A stretch of DNA of 64,000 nt, taken from assembly GCA_045110315.1 (NCBI GenBank), contig JBGCFY010000113.1:16242-80241 (forward strand). Direction: 5' to 3'. The position numbers were made by a program, and so were the translations under genes. This stretch comes from CALFBG01 sp045110315 (GTDB lineage: Bacteria > Bacteroidota > Bacteroidia > Chitinophagales > Saprospiraceae). Below, piece by piece: positions 61,254-64,000 of this stretch. The notes below the pieces were generated by a model. It did no database searches, was not told where the DNA came from, and saw only the letters and a program-made list of their open reading frames with translations. How positions within the stretch are numbered: the first letter of the stretch is position 1; each line of letters opens with the position of its first letter.

Positions 61254-62471
61254 ATGGATAATATTATTCTTTTTGACGATAGTAGTCGGGACGCTTTGCT
61301 TCCCCTAACTTTCACTCGCCCAGTTTGTGATCTTCGTGTTGGCATTTTGACCATTAGAGAAAAATGGCGACTTATGCTCAGCGGGAAAATCTCTTTCATT
61401 ACCCAAGATTATCTTTCAGAGCAATTTCCCATTCATTACGAAGATGAGAATCTCGTCATCAATGGTTCGGTGCTCCCTTCGCCTCAACTCTGTCGCTTAA
61501 TCAGCCAGTTGGAACAAAACGAAGCACTTTTGAAAGACGGTGAACTCATTGCTGCGAAGATGAATCGCAAACAATTTGAACACCTCATGAAGGAAGATGA
61601 GGATATCGAGGAGTTGTCTGGCTTTGAAGTTGGAGAAACTCCTTTTCTGAAAATTAATCAGCTTTGGGATATTTTCTTATATAATGACGAAGCCATTCGC
61701 CAAGATTTTGCTTTATTAACAGAAGGACGAACGAGTCAGCCCATTAGTGCGACCAATCAAGTACTGGGAGCAGAAAATATATTTTTAGAAGAAGGTGCCA
61801 AGGTGGAATGTGCGACGCTCAATGCGACCACCGGACCAATTTACCTCGCCAAGGATGCTGAAATTATGGAAGGTTCTCTCGTACGTGGAGGCTTAGCGCT
61901 GTGTGAAGGGGCAAAACTTAAGTTGGGGACAAAAATCTACGGTGCCACTACAATTGGGCCTTACTCGAAAGTTGGTGGAGAAATCAGTAATTCTGTCCTC
62001 ACTGGCTATTCTAATAAAGGACATGATGGTTACTTAGGTAATTCTGTCATCGGAGAATGGTGTAATTTGGGTGCTGGCACCAACAACTCAAATCTGAAGA
62101 ATAACTACGCGGAAGTACGCGTTTGGAATTATACCTCCAATAGCTTTGCTAAAACGGATCAACAGTTTTGTGGTTTGATCATGGGCGACCATTCAAAGTG
62201 TGGCATCAATACGATGTTTAATACGGGCACCGTCGTCGGTGTTTTTGCGAATGTATTTGGTGCGGGTTTTCCTCGTAACTTTATTCCTTCTTTCGCTTGG
62301 GGTGGCGCGCGTGGCTTTAGCACTTACACCGTCAACAAAGCTTTTGAGGTTGCCGAGCGGGTGATGGCACGTAGAAAAAAAGACTTTACTACTTTAGACC
62401 AACAAGTATTGACCAAAGTATCCGAATTGACGAGCGAATATCGCGTTTGGGATAAGCAACAAGATTCCTAA
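61254..62471 (+). CDS. GlmU-family sugar-nucleotidyl/acetyltransferase (Bacteroidota type)
   Basis: 405 residues, the length of the GlmU-family enzyme described in Bacteroidota, thought to make UDP-GlcNAc for cell-wall and LPS precursors. The N-terminal half is nucleotidyltransferase-like (NIILFDDSSRDALLPLTFTRPVCDLRVGILTIREKW). The C-terminal half is a left-handed beta-helix with hexapeptide repeats (IGPYSKVGGEISNSVLTGYSNKGHDGYLGNSVIGEWCNLGAGTNN). The start ATG at 61254 is followed directly by the family N-terminus. It is first in an operon with a methyltransferase (16 bases downstream) and a TPR protein. Confidence 0.9.
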   Translation: MDNIILFDDSSRDALLPLTFTRPVCDLRVGILTIREKWRLMLSGKISFITQDYLSEQFPIHYEDENLVINGSVLPSPQLCRLISQLEQNEALLKDGELIAAKMNRKQFEHLMKEDEDIEELSGFEVGETPFLKINQLWDIFLYNDEAIRQDFALLTEGRTSQPISATNQVLGAENIFLEEGAKVECATLNATTGPIYLAKDAEIMEGSLVRGGLALCEGAKLKLGTKIYGATTIGPYSKVGGEISNSVLTGYSNKGHDGYLGNSVIGEWCNLGAGTNNSNLKNNYAEVRVWNYTSNSFAKTDQQFCGLIMGDHSKCGINTMFNTGTVVGVFANVFGAGFPRNFIPSFAWGGARGFSTYTVNKAFEVAERVMARRKKDFTTLDQQVLTKVSELTSEYRVWDKQQDS

Positions 62472-62487
62472 TTTGAGTTAAGATTTT

Positions 62488-63180
62488 ATGAAAGCTCCGC
62501 TTTGGAAAAATATACTCAGCTACTGCTACGAATTTGTGATCGAAGAAGCTTACAGCGATCACAATCCATTCCTACAGGTCATTCTTTCTAGGGGACAATA
62601 CCAACTTTGCACGGAAAATGCGATCTATTCCTACGGTGCTTTATACAATAATTTTGCGGAAGCTTTTAAAGCGATTGATCTTGAGCAAGCTGCCGTTAAT
62701 GAGGTATTAGTTTTGGGATTAGGTTTGGGTAGTATTCCTTACATTCTCGAAAAAAGTATGCAAAAGGATTATCATTACACTGGTGTAGAAATTGATGAAA
62801 CGGTCGTTTACTTAGCCAATAAGTACGTTTTAGAGGAACTCAAGTCTAGCGTAGAAGTTTTTTGTGCGGATGCAGAAATTTTTGCAGCTACTTGCGAACA
62901 GCAATTCGACTTGATCTGTGTTGATCTATTTTTGGATGCGATGATTCCCGATCAGTTTGAGCAACTTACATTTCTCAGTCATCTTCAACGAATACTCCGT
63001 CCAAATGGCATTTTATTATACAACCGTTTGGCAACTACACAAGCAGATATTGATAACAGCAAGCAATTTTTTGATGGAATTTTCAAAGAACAATTCCCCG
63101 CAGCGAGCTATTTACCCATAGAAGAAAATTGGATCTTAATTAATCGAGCGGATGCCCTGAAAAAGACTTCCGTAAACTAA
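62488..63180 (+). CDS. Spermidine-synthase-like class I methyltransferase-fold protein
   Basis: 230 residues. VLVLGLGLGSIPYIL is the glycine-rich nucleotide loop, YTGVEIDETVVYLANKY the acidic ribose-binding strand, and FDLICVDLFLDAMIPDQF the motif-IV region. The sequence resembles spermidine synthase-like proteins but lacks their full polyamine site, so the substrate is unknown. It starts 16 bases after the GlmU-like gene and is likely cotranscribed. Confidence 0.85.
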   Translation: MKAPLWKNILSYCYEFVIEEAYSDHNPFLQVILSRGQYQLCTENAIYSYGALYNNFAEAFKAIDLEQAAVNEVLVLGLGLGSIPYILEKSMQKDYHYTGVEIDETVVYLANKYVLEELKSSVEVFCADAEIFAATCEQQFDLICVDLFLDAMIPDQFEQLTFLSHLQRILRPNGILLYNRLATTQADIDNSKQFFDGIFKEQFPAASYLPIEENWILINRADALKKTSVN

Positions 63181-63227
63181 ATACGCCCTGTACGAAATCG
63201 TACGCCATCTATTTAAATCCTATCCTT

Positions 63228-63746
63228 ATGCTTTACGCTAGAATCCGCATTCTCCTCATCTTTGTCTTCTTAGTTACGGGTACTATTCTGCATTTCAAGG
63301 GAACAGCAGGTGCTTGGTATTTGTATCTAGCTGGCGTTATTTTATTGGTTACTCAGGTTATTTTTGGCAACGTTTGGAGCGCCTTTAGTTTATTAAAAAA
63401 AGGAAAAGTACAAGCTGCAGAAAAACTAGTCAATTTCACTAAGTTCCCACGACTTTTGCTACCGCAACACCGCGCTTATTATCATTTTTGTAAAGGTCTA
63501 ATTGCTTTGCAACACAAAGACTTCGCAAACGGTAAAACAAACTTAAAATCAGCCTTGGACCTAGGATTGCGGACGGATAATGACAATGCGATGGCAGCAC
63601 TTAATTTAGCACATCTTTTTTATGTACAAAAAGACTTTCCCAATGCAAGAAAACACCTCAAACAAGCCAAGCGATTTCCAACGAACGACTTATTATTGAA
63701 AGAAAACATTGAGAAATTAACCCAAATTCTCAATAAACCGTCCTAA
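63228..63746 (+). CDS. Membrane-anchored TPR-like protein
   Basis: 172 residues. Two N-terminal membrane helices (about 5-22 and 27-46) are followed by TPR-like helix pairs (AYYHFCKGLIALQHKDFANGKTNLKSALDLG ... AALNLAHLFYVQKDFPNARKHLKQA). It is probably an inner-membrane protein with a cytoplasmic TPR scaffold. It is third in the operon, 47 bases after the methyltransferase. Its partner is unknown. Confidence 0.8.
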   Translation: MLYARIRILLIFVFLVTGTILHFKGTAGAWYLYLAGVILLVTQVIFGNVWSAFSLLKKGKVQAAEKLVNFTKFPRLLLPQHRAYYHFCKGLIALQHKDFANGKTNLKSALDLGLRTDNDNAMAALNLAHLFYVQKDFPNARKHLKQAKRFPTNDLLLKENIEKLTQILNKPS

Positions 63747-63771
63747 GCGCCATGATCTCCCTCCTATTTCC

Positions 63772-63807
63772 CCTAAAAGAGCCATAATACTAAAGCGTTC
63801 TTTTAGG
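63772..63807 (+). terminator. Possible terminator of the GlmU-like operon
   Basis: Stem CCTAAAAGA / TCTTTTAGG with an 18-base loop. The following sequence (CTGTTCTT) is only moderately T-rich. Confidence 0.5.
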
Positions 63808-63839
63808 CTGTTCTTCCAAGAAAATCAACATTTTTTGTA

Positions 63840-63847
63840 CCTTTGTG
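63840..63847 (+). promoter_or_regulatory. Bacteroidota -7 box for the gene at the right edge
   Basis: TACCTTTG, matching TAnnTTTG. It would drive a gene starting at or beyond 63971. Confidence 0.5.
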
Positions 63848-63970
63848 TTCGTTAATTGAGAACCTACCGGAAGAAAGTGACCGTTGTCGTTGGGTGTTGT
63901 TAGAAATAAGTTTAAAACAATTGGATTGAATGTTAATTAATCCTGTTAAAGACAAAAAACTTCCTTAGAA

Positions 63971-64000
63971 ATGTTTACGATCAATATATACTTACGATTT
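63971..64000 (+). CDS. Possible N-terminus of the next gene (partial)
   Basis: ATG opens MFTINIYLRF and runs off the window. The hydrophobic, basic start would suit a membrane protein. It is only ten codons, supported by the upstream -7 box, so the call is weak. Confidence 0.35.
   Translation, partial: MFTINIYLRF

Noticed and set aside
1..64000. tRNA or rRNA genes
   Set aside because: I looked for T-loop-like GGTTCGAxTCC and rRNA landmarks on both strands and saw none. Reading by eye may miss a divergent tRNA.

Overview
The window looks like chromosomal DNA of a low-GC member of the Bacteroidota. The evidence is type IX secretion (T9SS) and gliding genes (porX, gldM, gldN), proteins with T9SS C-terminal sorting domains, a Bacteroidota-type GlmU-family enzyme, and many intergenic -7 boxes of the form TAnnTTTG, the promoter element of this phylum. 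Long intergenic spaces, SprB-type repeats and the overall gene content suggest a Saprospiria/Lewinella-like marine lineage. That finer placement is inference. I found no rRNA, tRNA, phage, plasmid or transposase genes, and no CRISPR array.

Layout. 0-5 kb: the tail of a probable T9SS cargo gene, a large protein of unknown function and a 914-residue secreted modular protein. 5-10 kb (minus strand): metK, then a ridA-trpS-FAH-hydrolase run, then DUF177-rpmF. 10-15 kb: small lipoproteins, fumC, and a superoxide dismutase with a histone-H1-like tail. 15-31 kb: dnaE, a GH57/DUF3536 protein, an M16 peptidase lipoprotein, glgB, an alpha/beta hydrolase and a CBM48-helix-hairpin-helix fusion. 31-37 kb: a CotH-like kinase, a two-block repeat protein with a peptidoglycan-binding end, and an HD phosphohydrolase. 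37-49 kb: the secretion neighbourhood, with porX, tatC, gldM, gldN, purN and a PorE-like TPR/PD40 protein that ends in a SPOR domain. 49-52 kb: a PLP enzyme followed by about 1.7 kb of mostly non-coding DNA. This stretch holds an orphan 39-residue RiPP-like peptide gene with a sigma-54-type promoter and its own terminator, a second sigma-54-type site, and terminator-bounded candidate RNAs. 52-64 kb: an acyl-CoA oxidase-like enzyme, an FG-GAP T9SS cargo protein, pgi-manA, yraN, an ankyrin protein, rpmE (type B), and a GlmU-like/methyltransferase/TPR operon.

How the genes fit together. PorX (regulator), GldM and GldN (trans-envelope motor and ring parts) and the PorE-like protein serve T9SS export. 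The CTD proteins at 2.1-4.8 kb and 54.2-55.7 kb are likely cargo. GlgB, the GH57 protein and the CBM48 fusion point to glycogen metabolism. Pgi, ManA and the GlmU-like enzyme act on hexose phosphates for envelope sugars.

Two families of short terminal-inverted-repeat elements are scattered between genes. Family A has ends TAAGTACTAAGACA: two full copies of about 165-187 bp and two 50-bp forms, one of them in the metK leader. Family B has ends GAAGTTGTTTTAAAAT: paired copies at 18976-19043 and 60327-60491 plus many single ends. The most novel candidates are the orphan peptide locus, these two element families, the repeat protein with an acidic block and a basic block, and the Lys/Ala-rich tails on otherwise ordinary enzymes.
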